The notes: a model not told the origin generated them from the letters alone. Positions 1 through 6,736 are shown, counted from the stretch's first letter. The stretch is DNA of 7,216 nt from an uncultured Oscillospiraceae bacterium (GCA_900757695.1 CAAEOU010000104.1:1-7216), one strand, 5' to 3'. Translations and numbers: made by a program.

Positions 1-555
1 AAAGTCTGCCGCTGCAATGGGATCAAGCTGACTGGTCGGTTCGTCCAGAATGAGCACACTGGGCTGCATCGCCATGATAGACGCCAAATTCAGGAGCTGC
101 TTCTGCCCGCCGGACAGCTCCGTGACGTTCTTGTAGAACCAGGTCTGAATGCCGAAAAAGGAGGCCATCTCAGCCACCCGGCGCCGGATGGTAGGCGTGT
201 CATACCCCAGGCTCTCCAGGCCAAAGGCGAGTTCGTGCCACACCTTGTCGGTGACAATCTGGTTTTCGGGGTCCTGCTGCACAAAGCCGATTCCGGCGCT
301 CTGCTCCCTCTGATCCAGTTCTTCCAAAGGGCGCCCCTCGAAACGGATGCTTCCCAGCCTTCGGCCGTGGGGCGCCAGCACCGTCTTGAGCTGTCGCAGA
401 AGCGTGGATTTCCCACACCCCGACGGGCCGCACAGCACCAGGAATTCCCCCTGCTCCACGGTCAGCGTCAGATCGTCCAACACTTTCTCTGTCCGCTCCG
501 GGTAATAAAAGGAAAAATGTTCAATTTCTATGTATGGTCTTTTCTGCTCAGACAC
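1..555 (-). CDS. ecfA: ECF transporter ATPase (EcfA), 3' end cut by window
   Basis: The 185 visible residues are an ABC ATPase of the energy-coupling-factor type, which powers vitamin or metal uptake together with EcfT and a substrate-binding S component at the membrane. Visible in order: Walker A GPSGCGKST (residues 43-51), Q-loop QQDPENQIV (93-101) with the DPENQ sequence typical of ECF ATPases, ABC signature LSGGQKQ (147-153), and Walker B VLILDEPTSQLDP (167-179). The H-loop and C-terminus lie beyond the left edge. The GTG start is chosen because GGAGG (564-568) precedes it by 8 bases and because residues from here match the usual short N-terminus. It overlaps the upstream gene by 8 bases, so coupling is likely. 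It could be a single A subunit or the first half of a fused A-A' protein. The family is certain; the substrate (corrinoid) is inferred from the neighbours only. Confidence 0.93.
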   Translation of the reverse strand, partial: MSEQKRPYIEIEHFSFYYPERTEKVLDDLTLTVEQGEFLVLCGPSGCGKSTLLRQLKTVLAPHGRRLGSIRFEGRPLEELDQREQSAGIGFVQQDPENQIVTDKVWHELAFGLESLGYDTPTIRRRVAEMASFFGIQTWFYKNVTELSGGQKQLLNLASIMAMQPSVLILDEPTSQLDPIAAADF

Positions 556-1534
556 CCATCTTTCCTCCCTGCTGAAATAGTCTTGCCTGTGCGGCCATGG
601 CCTCCGCCCGGGACATACGCCCGCGGGAGGACAGCTCATGGGTCAGGTAGCGCGGGCCAATCTGCTCCAGAACCGGAAGAATGGCGGGATCCGTCCAAGG
701 CCGGTGCTGGTCAATCTGAAGGATGTGCTGGTAGCTCACCCCGAAGCGCTCCCCATAATCCTCCGGCAACCCTGCCGGCAGTAAGCCGGTGCGGGCCTTC
801 ACATATGCCCCGCTCAGGGACTGGTGCAGATGAACGCCCCGCACCCACGTTGCCAGGCTGCCATGCCGATTCAGCATGCGCCGGATATAGTCCGCTCCCT
901 CTGCCTCACTCTTCAGCCCGGTGCAGGCATTCATCAGGTGTCCGGTATCCAGCAGGATCCCTTTCCCTGCAAAACGGATTCCCTCCAGCAGGCGGACGGT
1001 TTCCTCCGGCTCCGTAAACGTAAAGCCGGGCCACCACTGGTTTTCCACAAGGAATTCAAAGGGCCATGTTTCCGTGCCCAGAATGAGGTTTATCACCTCC
1101 ACCGCCGCATCAGTGACCTCTTGATTGGTGTGCAGCCAGTGGTAGGTATACCCTTCCTCAATTGAGACATCCGATACATGAAAGACCACATAGTGGGGAT
1201 TCAGCCCTGCCGCGCGCCGCAGATCCGCCCGGTACTGCTCCAGCAGTGTCTCCGGCCCTGGACCGCCGTAAAAGCGTGCCGCAGCATCCAGTGAACCGAA
1301 TTTTCGCTTCAGCGCCCTCCGGTCATCCCGGTAGAAGTCCAGCCAGTCCGGATAGAAGGTGAGGTGATAGCCGATAACCAGGTCTGCTGGCAAATCCTCA
1401 GGAAATTCCTCACCGCTCCAGATACCCTCCATGCCGTCGCATCCCAGAGCTGCCAGCTCCGCCCGCAGGTCGCCCCAGCCGTGGTATTCTTCAAAGCTCC
1501 CCGAATACAGCGGGAGGCTCATTGTTTGGTACAT
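548..1534 (-). CDS. Xylose-isomerase-like TIM-barrel hydrolase (AP endonuclease 2 superfamily), possible CbiR-type cobamide remodelling enzyme
   Basis: A 328-residue soluble protein without signal peptide. It has the metal-site pattern of the sugar-phosphate isomerase/AP-endonuclease-2 TIM barrels: FHVSDV (H119), FLVENQWW (E164), LLDTGH (D196, H199), GVHLHQ (H235, H237) and THE (H299, E300). These would bind one or more divalent metals at the barrel mouth. CbiR, described from Akkermansia muciniphila, belongs to this superfamily and cleaves the nucleotide loop of cobamides so the lower ligand can be exchanged. The riboswitch, transcobalamin-like proteins and ECF genes around this frame make that role attractive, but it is inference; a sugar or inositol isomerase, or an endonuclease, remains possible. 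The start at 1534 has GAGGTG (1540-1545) 5 bases upstream and overlaps ecfT by 16 bases. An alternative ATG at 1522 would give an ATGA overlap but lacks a well-placed ribosome binding site. The longer open frame up to 1747 is antisense-free but lies inside ecfT and is not needed. Confidence 0.85.
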   Translation of the reverse strand: MYQTMSLPLYSGSFEEYHGWGDLRAELAALGCDGMEGIWSGEEFPEDLPADLVIGYHLTFYPDWLDFYRDDRRALKRKFGSLDAAARFYGGPGPETLLEQYRADLRRAAGLNPHYVVFHVSDVSIEEGYTYHWLHTNQEVTDAAVEVINLILGTETWPFEFLVENQWWPGFTFTEPEETVRLLEGIRFAGKGILLDTGHLMNACTGLKSEAEGADYIRRMLNRHGSLATWVRGVHLHQSLSGAYVKARTGLLPAGLPEDYGERFGVSYQHILQIDQHRPWTDPAILPVLEQIGPRYLTHELSSRGRMSRAEAMAAQARLFQQGGKMGV

Positions 1535-2439
1535 GGCTGCACCTCGTTTTCTTTGCGCAGCACTCCCCACTCCCGGTCCGCGCGTATATTCAGGATAACC
1601 GGCATCAGGCACAAAGCCAGATACACTGCTTGAAGGCAGACGGTCATCGGTGTCAGCGGCACTCCTCTCGCCGTAGGATAATAACGCCAGTAAAAGCCCT
1701 TTGCCGCCGCGCCGCAGCAGAGGAAAAATCCGCAGTAGAGCAACCATGAAAGTGCCGATTGATCCCGGCTGTCAAACCGGTAGATGGAAAATGCTGTCCG
1801 TCCAGGCAGCCCATACCCACGGCTTTTCATGCTGTCCGCTGTTTCAATCGCACTCTCCAAGCTCCATGTCACCATAATGGAGAGGATCGTAATTGCATTG
1901 CGAAGCCGCCGGAGCACCCCACCATTAGAGACATCCCGGCCAATACACCGTTGGGCCTCTGATACGACCTGAAGCTGCGCTTGGAATTTTGGTACAAAGC
2001 GCAGTGTCATACTCAGGACGAGAGAGAGGGCCGGAATAACGCGCCCGAATAGGTACACGAACTTGTCCGAGGTCATGACCGCCGTATAGCAGGAAAACCA
2101 TGTGACAACCGCCGCCAGCATGGCCGCTGCCGCCGCTCCATACAGGATACTCTCCAGCGTCAGGGGATTCCCGGAGGGCAGATAGGTCAAAATCGTGGCT
2201 CCCTCGTGGTTGAACGCCGGGTTAACCAGGGCGGCAACCACCATCATGGGGAGCATATACAACAGACTGAAGCGCACTGCTCGCCGTCCGTTCAGGTATA
2301 CGGCATAGACCAAAGCGGAAGCCAGAGAAATCGCCAGCGAAACCGGGTGCATCAGAAACATGGTAAAAGCAATTACCAATCCAAAATACAAAAAGTTTAT
2401 AATAGGGTGATAGCTGGAAAATGTATCCCTGTATTGAAT
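1519..2439 (-). CDS. ecfT: ECF transporter transmembrane component EcfT, unusual start
   Basis: About 306 residues if begun at the ATT discussed below. EcfT is the membrane coupling subunit that transmits ATP hydrolysis by EcfA to the S component. The sequence shows an N-terminal RDTFSSYHPIINFLYF stretch typical of the family, several hydrophobic membrane segments, and the two cytoplasmic coupling-helix motifs: AQRCIGRD (about 162-169) and ADSMKSRGYG (about 201-210), the latter carrying the diagnostic Ala-x-x-x-x-x-Arg-Gly. A hydrophobic C-terminal pair of helices follows. No ATG, GTG or TTG lies in frame upstream of the conserved N-terminus; the first is a TTG at 2391, inside the first membrane helix. 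GGAAGGG (2447-2453) stands 7 bases before ATT 2437-2439, so ATT is the best-supported start on sequence grounds. An ATG at 2446 is in a different frame. The 3' end overlaps the TIM-barrel gene by 16 bases. Function is confident; the start is not. Confidence 0.87.
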   Translation of the reverse strand: MQYRDTFSSYHPIINFLYFGLVIAFTMFLMHPVSLAISLASALVYAVYLNGRRAVRFSLLYMLPMMVVAALVNPAFNHEGATILTYLPSGNPLTLESILYGAAAAAMLAAVVTWFSCYTAVMTSDKFVYLFGRVIPALSLVLSMTLRFVPKFQAQLQVVSEAQRCIGRDVSNGGVLRRLRNAITILSIMVTWSLESAIETADSMKSRGYGLPGRTAFSIYRFDSRDQSALSWLLYCGFFLCCGAAAKGFYWRYYPTARGVPLTPMTVCLQAVYLALCLMPVILNIRADREWGVLRKENEVQPCTKQ

Positions 2440-2446
2440 AAGGCAT

Positions 2447-2453
2447 CCCTTCC
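2447..2453 (-). promoter_or_regulatory. Ribosome binding site for ecfT pointing at ATT
   Basis: GGAAGGG on the minus strand lies 7 bases before an ATT codon (2437-2439) that opens the conserved EcfT N-terminus. It directly abuts an out-of-frame ATG (2444-2446), which leaves that ATG no usable spacing. Confidence 0.5.
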
Positions 2454-2455
2454 AG

Positions 2456-2507
2456 ACGTGGGGCGCGGTGAGGCGCCGCGCCCCACGTAAATTTTTTATT
2501 AGTTTTT
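2456..2507 (+). terminator. 13-bp hairpin with T-tract on the plus strand
   Basis: The arms ACGTGGGGCGCGG (2456-2468) and CCGCGCCCCACGT (2476-2488) are exact inverted repeats around a 7-base loop. On the plus strand they are followed by AAATTTTTTATT and a second T-run to 2507, the form of an intrinsic terminator. No plus-strand gene ends here, since every gene around it is on the minus strand. On the minus strand the hairpin sits between the DUF2284 frame and ecfT with no T-run after it. It may stop antisense transcription, or act in the sense transcript as a processing or stabilising hairpin. Confidence 0.7.
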
Positions 2508-2522
2508 CACGAAAATAGCGTG

Positions 2523-3044
2523 TCAGTTCACCAGAAGTCCGCCCATGAGAGTCAGGTACTCCGGCACTTCGCCGTTATGACTCCAAACTATGGGGCGTCC
2601 AAAATACAGCTCCATGGTTTTCCCGCTGTCTCCCCCAAGGACGTTGAAGGAATAGCGCGTCTCCTCCGGCCAGGGGCTCCCGCATGTCCTGATGCAGTTG
2701 TCTCACACAAGCTGCATCCGCCTGCGGAATGTGCCGACGTATGGGGAGACTTTTTCCCTGTTCAACAGCTCCGCCATCATCCCCGCCTTCTCTTCCCGCA
2801 TTCCCCGTATCAGCACCGGAAGCGTTTCATCCGGGGATGGGTGCAGTATACGCGCAAACAGCGTCAGATGGTTAAATTGATGTCAGAGCTGCAGCGGCTG
2901 AAAGGAAAAGGGCGGGCAGGACCACCGCGTGTTATAGCTGCTGCACTCCCTGCAAAATCCCAGAAACCGCTCTACATCTACACAGCGTTCGGTATACTCT
3001 TTTACAGAAACCTTCGCCTTTCCTGTTTCCACCACATATGGCAT
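2523..3044 (-). pseudogene. DUF2284-type cysteine-rich metal-binding protein with two in-frame TGA codons
   Basis: One continuous frame of 173 codons resembles DUF2284, a family of small proteins with clustered cysteines thought to bind metal, often found near corrinoid or redox genes. The N-terminal part has FLGFCRECSSYNTRWSCPPF (residues 28-47), the hallmark CxxC...WSCPPF pattern. TGA interrupts at codon 54 (2883-2885). The same frame then continues recognisably (HLTLFARILHP), meets a second TGA at codon 114 (2703-2705) just before DNC, and ends with the conserved RYSFNVLGGDSGKT and LPEYLTLMGGLL tail before a final TGA. The second cysteine cluster is eroded: GSPWPEETRYS stands where the family has a Gly-Lys-Pro-Cys-Arg type motif. 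The ATG at 3044 matches the family's N-terminus. A TTG at 3074 overlapping the upstream stop (TTGA) is an alternative start. Most likely a decayed gene; recoded TGA is less likely because neighbouring genes use TGA as stop and TGG for Trp. Confidence 0.75.
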
Positions 3045-3070
3045 AAAGTCAAGCTCGCTTCCGTCTGTAC

Positions 3071-4036
3071 TCAACCGCCGGTGGAATAGAAGCCGCCCAC
3101 ATCCACACCCAGGTCACAGGTGTAGACCCACTCTATCGTATCGCCCTCTTTGAGCTGATAGCGGGAACAGCCATAATTGGGGAACCAGCCGTTCACCTTA
3201 TACATCCAGCCGGACAGCTCTCCGCAGTCAAATTCATAGAGGTTGTTAATCCCCTCAATATAGGCGGAGTTGTACATCGGTGTATCCTCAAACTCCATGT
3301 GGATGCCGGCCTTCCGCATCTCACGTTGGAGCACATTGAACACACTTTCACCCTCGTAGAACGTAACGGTCGTCGCAGGGAATATGACTCCGTCTTCCGG
3401 CACCAGCTCCACTTTTTCCGGGTCCAGCCAGTCAATGTTGTCCAAAATAGTATTGCAGCGGACAGAGAGCGTACAGGTATGGGTCACATCGGAGAACTCT
3501 ACATCCTGCGGCTCCACCGGCAGGGGCTTTCCTTCCGGCACTGGATCCGTAAGATACTTGTCCTTTCCAGTCTCCGGATTGATCTCCATGCCGTTGGCCT
3601 CTGAGTATTCCTTGTCTCCCTTTTCCACACCGGCGGAGGAGCCGCCCGCAATGGCTTCTGCCGCCGCAATTTTTTCCTCCGCCGTCATTCCGCCTTCCAG
3701 CCCGCCGGGCCGGGATGCCAGCCCCTCCGGCGAAGGCGTTGGTGTCTCTGGAGCCGCAGACTCCGTGGGTGCAGGAGTTTCCGAGGGCTTCGGGGTTCCC
3801 GGAGACGCAGGGGTTTCCAAAGCCCCTGCCGTCTCCGTCGGCTCTGGGCTATTGCCATCTTTCCCTGTTTCCTCTGGTGTTTGGCTGGGCTGTATGCTCT
3901 CCAGCACCGGGCTGCTCTCGCGGACGCCTACTGTCCATCCCTGGAGTCCCGGTGCATTGCCACCATACCAAAAGGCCGCCGCCAGGATCACCAGGATAGC
4001 CAGCGCCCCGATTACCTTCCCCTTCGTCAGCTTCAT
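3071..4036 (-). CDS. Membrane-anchored DUF4430 / transcobalamin C-terminal-like domain protein
   Basis: 321 residues. A short cytoplasmic N-terminus (MKLTKGK) and one membrane helix (about residues 8-24, no lipobox) tether it facing outward. A Pro/Thr/Glu/Ser-rich linker spans roughly 40-115, long enough to cross the cell wall. The C-terminal 185-315 is a DUF4430 domain, the family that shares the beta-domain fold of intrinsic factor and transcobalamin: TCTLSVRCNTIL (187-198), GESVFNVLQRE (229-239), then SGWMYKVNGWFPNYGCSRY (275-293) and EGDTIEWVYTCDLG (297-310), the family's strongest signature. In animal B12 carriers this domain closes over the cobalamin. The start ATG shares an ATGA overlap with the preceding stop, so translation is coupled; GGAGG is 16 bases upstream. 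Proposed role: ligand-binding partner of the barrel protein encoded upstream. DUF4430 also occurs in non-B12 contexts, so the ligand is inferred. Confidence 0.88.
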   Translation of the reverse strand: MKLTKGKVIGALAILVILAAAFWYGGNAPGLQGWTVGVRESSPVLESIQPSQTPEETGKDGNSPEPTETAGALETPASPGTPKPSETPAPTESAAPETPTPSPEGLASRPGGLEGGMTAEEKIAAAEAIAGGSSAGVEKGDKEYSEANGMEINPETGKDKYLTDPVPEGKPLPVEPQDVEFSDVTHTCTLSVRCNTILDNIDWLDPEKVELVPEDGVIFPATTVTFYEGESVFNVLQREMRKAGIHMEFEDTPMYNSAYIEGINNLYEFDCGELSGWMYKVNGWFPNYGCSRYQLKEGDTIEWVYTCDLGVDVGGFYSTGG

Positions 4037-4344
4037 TTCTTTTCTTCACCGTCCTCCTGCGGCATATACAGGCAGTAAGCCGGACACAGTTCTCCCATAT
4101 AGATCCACACGTTTTCGCCCATATCAATAGGTTCAGAGAACGTCAGATTCGGAATCAGGAGCTTCAGTGTAGTCCGTTTGCGCCCACTTATGTTCACACC
4201 TTCCGCTGTGGGCGTCTTCTGGAATTCCTCCACTCGTTGGGACAAATCCGGAATTGCCAGCTCCCGTGCAAGTTTGGGCAGAACCTCTTCTTTCCGACAG
4301 CACACCACATTATTCTGGTTCCTGAACCAGCTCTGATTCAGCAT
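4033..4344 (-). CDS. Small cysteine-containing protein of unknown function
   Basis: 103 residues, no signal peptide and no membrane segment, so probably cytoplasmic. I do not recognise a family. It has a CC pair (15-16) followed by KEEVLPKLARELAIPDL, and near the C-terminus GELCPAYCLYMP with C87 and C91. The tail is acidic/lysine-rich (EDGEEKK). ATG 4344 is preferred because AGGAG (4356-4360) lies 11 bases before it. A GTG at 4356 in the same frame overlaps that site and has none of its own. It ends in an ATGA overlap with the DUF4430 gene and begins 28 bases after the SLH barrel gene stops. This places it firmly in the operon, between the two proposed extracellular binding proteins. Confidence 0.72.
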   Translation of the reverse strand: MLNQSWFRNQNNVVCCRKEEVLPKLARELAIPDLSQRVEEFQKTPTAEGVNISGRKRTTLKLLIPNLTFSEPIDMGENVWIYMGELCPAYCLYMPQEDGEEKK

Positions 4345-4371
4345 GGTTCTTTTCACTCCTATACAATAAAT

Positions 4372-6048
4372 TTACAGCAGATTGGCACTGCTTAAAAGGT
4401 TGAACAGCATCTGGGCCACTTCAGCCCGGGTTACAGCCTCCAGGGGCCTGATGTTCAGCTCAGCCTGGTCCAAAATTTTCTCCTGATAGCAGAATGCCAG
4501 TGGAGCGCGGGCCCATTCGGCGGTACCCATATAATCAGGGAACTGCGCCAGCATATTTCGGGTTGCTGCATTGTCCATTTCTGTCTCCAGTCCGCACAGC
4601 TTGGCTGCACGGGAAACCATTACCGCGGCCTCCTGGCGGGTGATCGTGCCGCTGGGGTTGAACCGGCCGTCTCCAACTCCGGTAATAATGCCGCAGGAAT
4701 AGGCTGTCCCCACATAGGGCGCATACCAGGCCTCTGCGGCAACGTCAGAAAAGCTGTTCTTCCCCTCCGGTGTGAGCCCGAGTGCCCGCACCACGATTGC
4801 AGCAAATTCGGCACGCGTCATGCTTCCCTCCGGGTCAAAGCTTCCATCGGACTTGCCGTCAATAATGCCGCGGGCGGCCAGCGCCTCAATGGCAGGCTGA
4901 TTTTTATGGGCATTGACCCCGGTAATGTCATCGAATGTTTTGCCCATCTGAGTGATAGGGCTGGAATGGACTGCCGGATCTTTCCCCTCCAATCCCGCTC
5001 CTTTGGCAGGACCTGTCGCCGGTCCGTCTGGGATGGTTCGGGCATCGCTCATCCGGTAGAGGCTGTTTCTGCCGTCCTGAAGCCGCTGGGCGGCAATAAG
5101 GCCATAGAACGCCTGCTCCGATGCCATCTGATTGGAGCCGGAGCCGTCTGCCGTGTGCAGGAACCCGTTTCCGGGCAGATAAAAGGTCATCAGATTGTCC
5201 AGGAGCGTGTTTCCGTTTTTGACAAAACGGGGGTCGTCCAGCGGAATTCCCAGCTCGCACAAAGCTACGATAATCTGGACACAGCTCTCGGAATTCTTAG
5301 TCCCCCAAGAGGAAAAACCGCCTTCGCTGTTCTGCTTCTTGGACATGCACGCCAGCGCTTCCTCCGTCGCCTTTGCCACTGCTGGCTGATCCTGATACTT
5401 GGCCAGCGCCTGCAGCGCCATCCCTGTGATGTCCGGGTCGGATACGCCGTCTCCGGAGGATGCCGCAGAGGTTCCTCCGAAAAGGCTCCACCCTCCGTCA
5501 GGCAGCTGGCACTCCAATATGCGGTCTATGTACATCTGCCGGGTCGCCTGTGTCTCTGCCCCTGGGTTTTCCGGCATGGGGTAATCTCTGGAGTCGAGCG
5601 CAATCAACGCCCAGATGGGGCCGTTAAGGCCCTGCCAGATGGTCTTGTCATAGTCGCCCAGCGGTTTAGTCAGGTCATATCCCCCCACATTTCTGGCGTC
5701 CTTCCCAATCGAGCTGAGGGCGACAATCACCCGGGAATACTCCGTATATTTCTTATCGTGCAGCTTGCCGTCGCAGGCCTTCACATATGCCTCCACAGTG
5801 GCATAGTAGTCCTGATAATAGCTGTCCGGTACATCGTACCCGCTCCGGGCCAGCCCCAGCACAGCCCATTCACCGCCGATAGACCCTACCTGCGGATCCT
5901 GTACGGTGCGGTACATATATTCTGCGGTATCCTGCACCGCATCGTTCAAGGTCTCTTTGGATACGGCCGCCTGTGCTCCCGTCAACAGGCCTGTGGTCAG
6001 GGACAGGGCAAGCACAAATGCGAATCCGCGCTGTTTCCATTTCTTCAT
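4372..6048 (-). CDS. Secreted alpha/alpha-barrel (prenyltransferase-repeat, transcobalamin alpha-domain-like) protein with three SLH repeats
   Basis: 558 residues from ATG 6048, which follows AAGGAG (6058-6063) by 9 bases and opens a clear signal peptide (KKWKQR, a hydrophobic core, cleavage near AQA/AV at 27/28). Residues about 30-330 form repeated helical hairpins of the squalene-cyclase/prenyltransferase-like fold: GGEWAVLGLARSGY (58-71), NGPIWALIALDSRDY (142-156), LPDGGWSLFGG with DPDITGMALQAL (182-215), SEGGFSSWG (241-249) and a last repeat around 295-323. The alpha domain of intrinsic factor and transcobalamin has this fold. A Gly/Pro/Ala linker (about 340-370) leads to three SLH repeats (about 371-425, 433-485, 503-553), each with a TRAE or TRQE motif near its end. 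SLH repeats bind pyruvylated wall polymers, so the barrel is displayed on the cell surface. It carries no terpene-cyclase acid motif that I can see, which favours binding over catalysis. Confidence 0.9.
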   Translation of the reverse strand: MKKWKQRGFAFVLALSLTTGLLTGAQAAVSKETLNDAVQDTAEYMYRTVQDPQVGSIGGEWAVLGLARSGYDVPDSYYQDYYATVEAYVKACDGKLHDKKYTEYSRVIVALSSIGKDARNVGGYDLTKPLGDYDKTIWQGLNGPIWALIALDSRDYPMPENPGAETQATRQMYIDRILECQLPDGGWSLFGGTSAASSGDGVSDPDITGMALQALAKYQDQPAVAKATEEALACMSKKQNSEGGFSSWGTKNSESCVQIIVALCELGIPLDDPRFVKNGNTLLDNLMTFYLPGNGFLHTADGSGSNQMASEQAFYGLIAAQRLQDGRNSLYRMSDARTIPDGPATGPAKGAGLEGKDPAVHSSPITQMGKTFDDITGVNAHKNQPAIEALAARGIIDGKSDGSFDPEGSMTRAEFAAIVVRALGLTPEGKNSFSDVAAEAWYAPYVGTAYSCGIITGVGDGRFNPSGTITRQEAAVMVSRAAKLCGLETEMDNAATRNMLAQFPDYMGTAEWARAPLAFCYQEKILDQAELNIRPLEAVTRAEVAQMLFNLLSSANLL

Positions 6049-6736
6049 ATGACGAGTCTCCTTCTGCTTTTTCTTCGGAAGGCCCTGCAGGTTTCCCCCA
6101 GGCACTGAGCCAATAGCTCCACAAATGCTTCATGGCCAGCTTGCTAAGGACAGGTATACCCATCAGCTCCATGGCCCTTTTATTGGTGCATCGCTTTTTT
6201 TGAAACAGCTTCTTGAGCTCCGGCGGGATTTCTTCTTCCTCCGGTGGGCGCCAGCTCTTTCTGACAAGCCCGCACATGCGTTCTGCCAGTTCTGCCTCCC
6301 GCTCCGTCAGGGGAGAACCAATCCGTTCACAATACGCCCTGAATCCGTCAGCGGATACCCGCTCCGGCCAGTCTGGCGGCCACCGCTTTTGCTCTTCCAG
6401 CCTCTTCCGAAATCCTCTGGCCGCCCAGCAGGCTTTATTGATGTTTCCAAACCGCTGCTTCAAATAAACCTGGCGAATGGGACTGAGCTGATATGTCCGA
6501 GGCTTATGCCCCGGATGGTCCATTGTCACCACCACAGCCTCCAAAAGCGCCTCATCCGTATAGCTCTCATAAATCTGCCGGCCAATATTCCCTTTGGGGT
6601 CAAAAATTCTCCACAGGTCCGGATCCATCGCCTGTCTGGAAGTTCCCTGCTCTCCCCGGCTTTCCTCGTCCAGCTCTGAGAGCCACTGGCGGTATCCCCG
6701 CAGCTCTTTTTCCGTCAGCTTTTGCTCTTTGAGCAT
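5870..6736 (-). CDS. Unrecognised protein with possible homing-endonuclease-associated repeat; 3' end overlaps the next gene
   Basis: First gene after the riboswitch. ATG 6736 follows GAGGTGAG (6744-6751) with good spacing; an upstream in-frame extension to 6823 would run through the expression-platform hairpin and is rejected. The frame gives 288 residues. It is rich in Glu, Lys and Arg and has no signal or membrane segment. Residues 61-108, including DEALLEAVVV, LSPIRQVYLKQRFGNINKA and CWAARGF, loosely resemble the small DNA-binding repeat found beside homing endonucleases, where a helix pair ends in an F-G-x-x-x-x-A pattern; this is a weak call. An acidic run PPEEEEIPPELKKLF follows at 164-178. 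The last 59 residues overlap the signal-peptide region of the SLH barrel gene in another frame and read like an antiphase shadow. In the third frame a TGA overlaps that gene's ATG (ATGA), so a small 3' frameshift may have removed the original stop. The true protein is probably about 210-230 residues. Confidence 0.68.
   Translation of the reverse strand: MLKEQKLTEKELRGYRQWLSELDEESRGEQGTSRQAMDPDLWRIFDPKGNIGRQIYESYTDEALLEAVVVTMDHPGHKPRTYQLSPIRQVYLKQRFGNINKACWAARGFRKRLEEQKRWPPDWPERVSADGFRAYCERIGSPLTEREAELAERMCGLVRKSWRPPEEEEIPPELKKLFQKKRCTNKRAMELMGIPVLSKLAMKHLWSYWLSAWGKPAGPSEEKAEGDSSYEEMETARIRICACPVPDHRPVDGSTGGRIQRDLERCGAGYRRIYVPHRTGSAGRVYRR

Noticed and set aside
235..1017. Long plus-strand open frame opposite ecfA and the TIM-barrel gene
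   Set aside because: Low-complexity Pro/Ser/Arg-rich translation without domain sense; it is antisense to two well-supported genes.
1535..1747. N-terminal extension of the TIM-barrel protein to 1747
   Set aside because: The extra 71 residues overlap ecfT in another frame, and GAGGTG sits correctly before ATG 1534.
2523..3044. Genome-wide reassignment of TGA to an amino acid
   Set aside because: TGA ends several intact genes here (for example at 548, 1519, 3071 and 4033) and tryptophan is encoded by TGG throughout.
3384..4130. Plus-strand frame rich in Gly/Val/Ser
   Set aside because: Its repetitive character mirrors the Pro/Thr/Glu linker of the DUF4430 gene on the other strand.
4372..6048. 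Terpene cyclase or prenyltransferase enzyme
   Set aside because: The repeat fold fits, but a signal peptide, SLH anchoring and lack of a visible catalytic acid motif favour an extracellular binding role.
4906..6108. 400-codon plus-strand open frame
   Set aside because: It lies wholly antisense to the SLH barrel gene and shows no recognisable domain; GC-rich codon structure keeps the opposite strand open.
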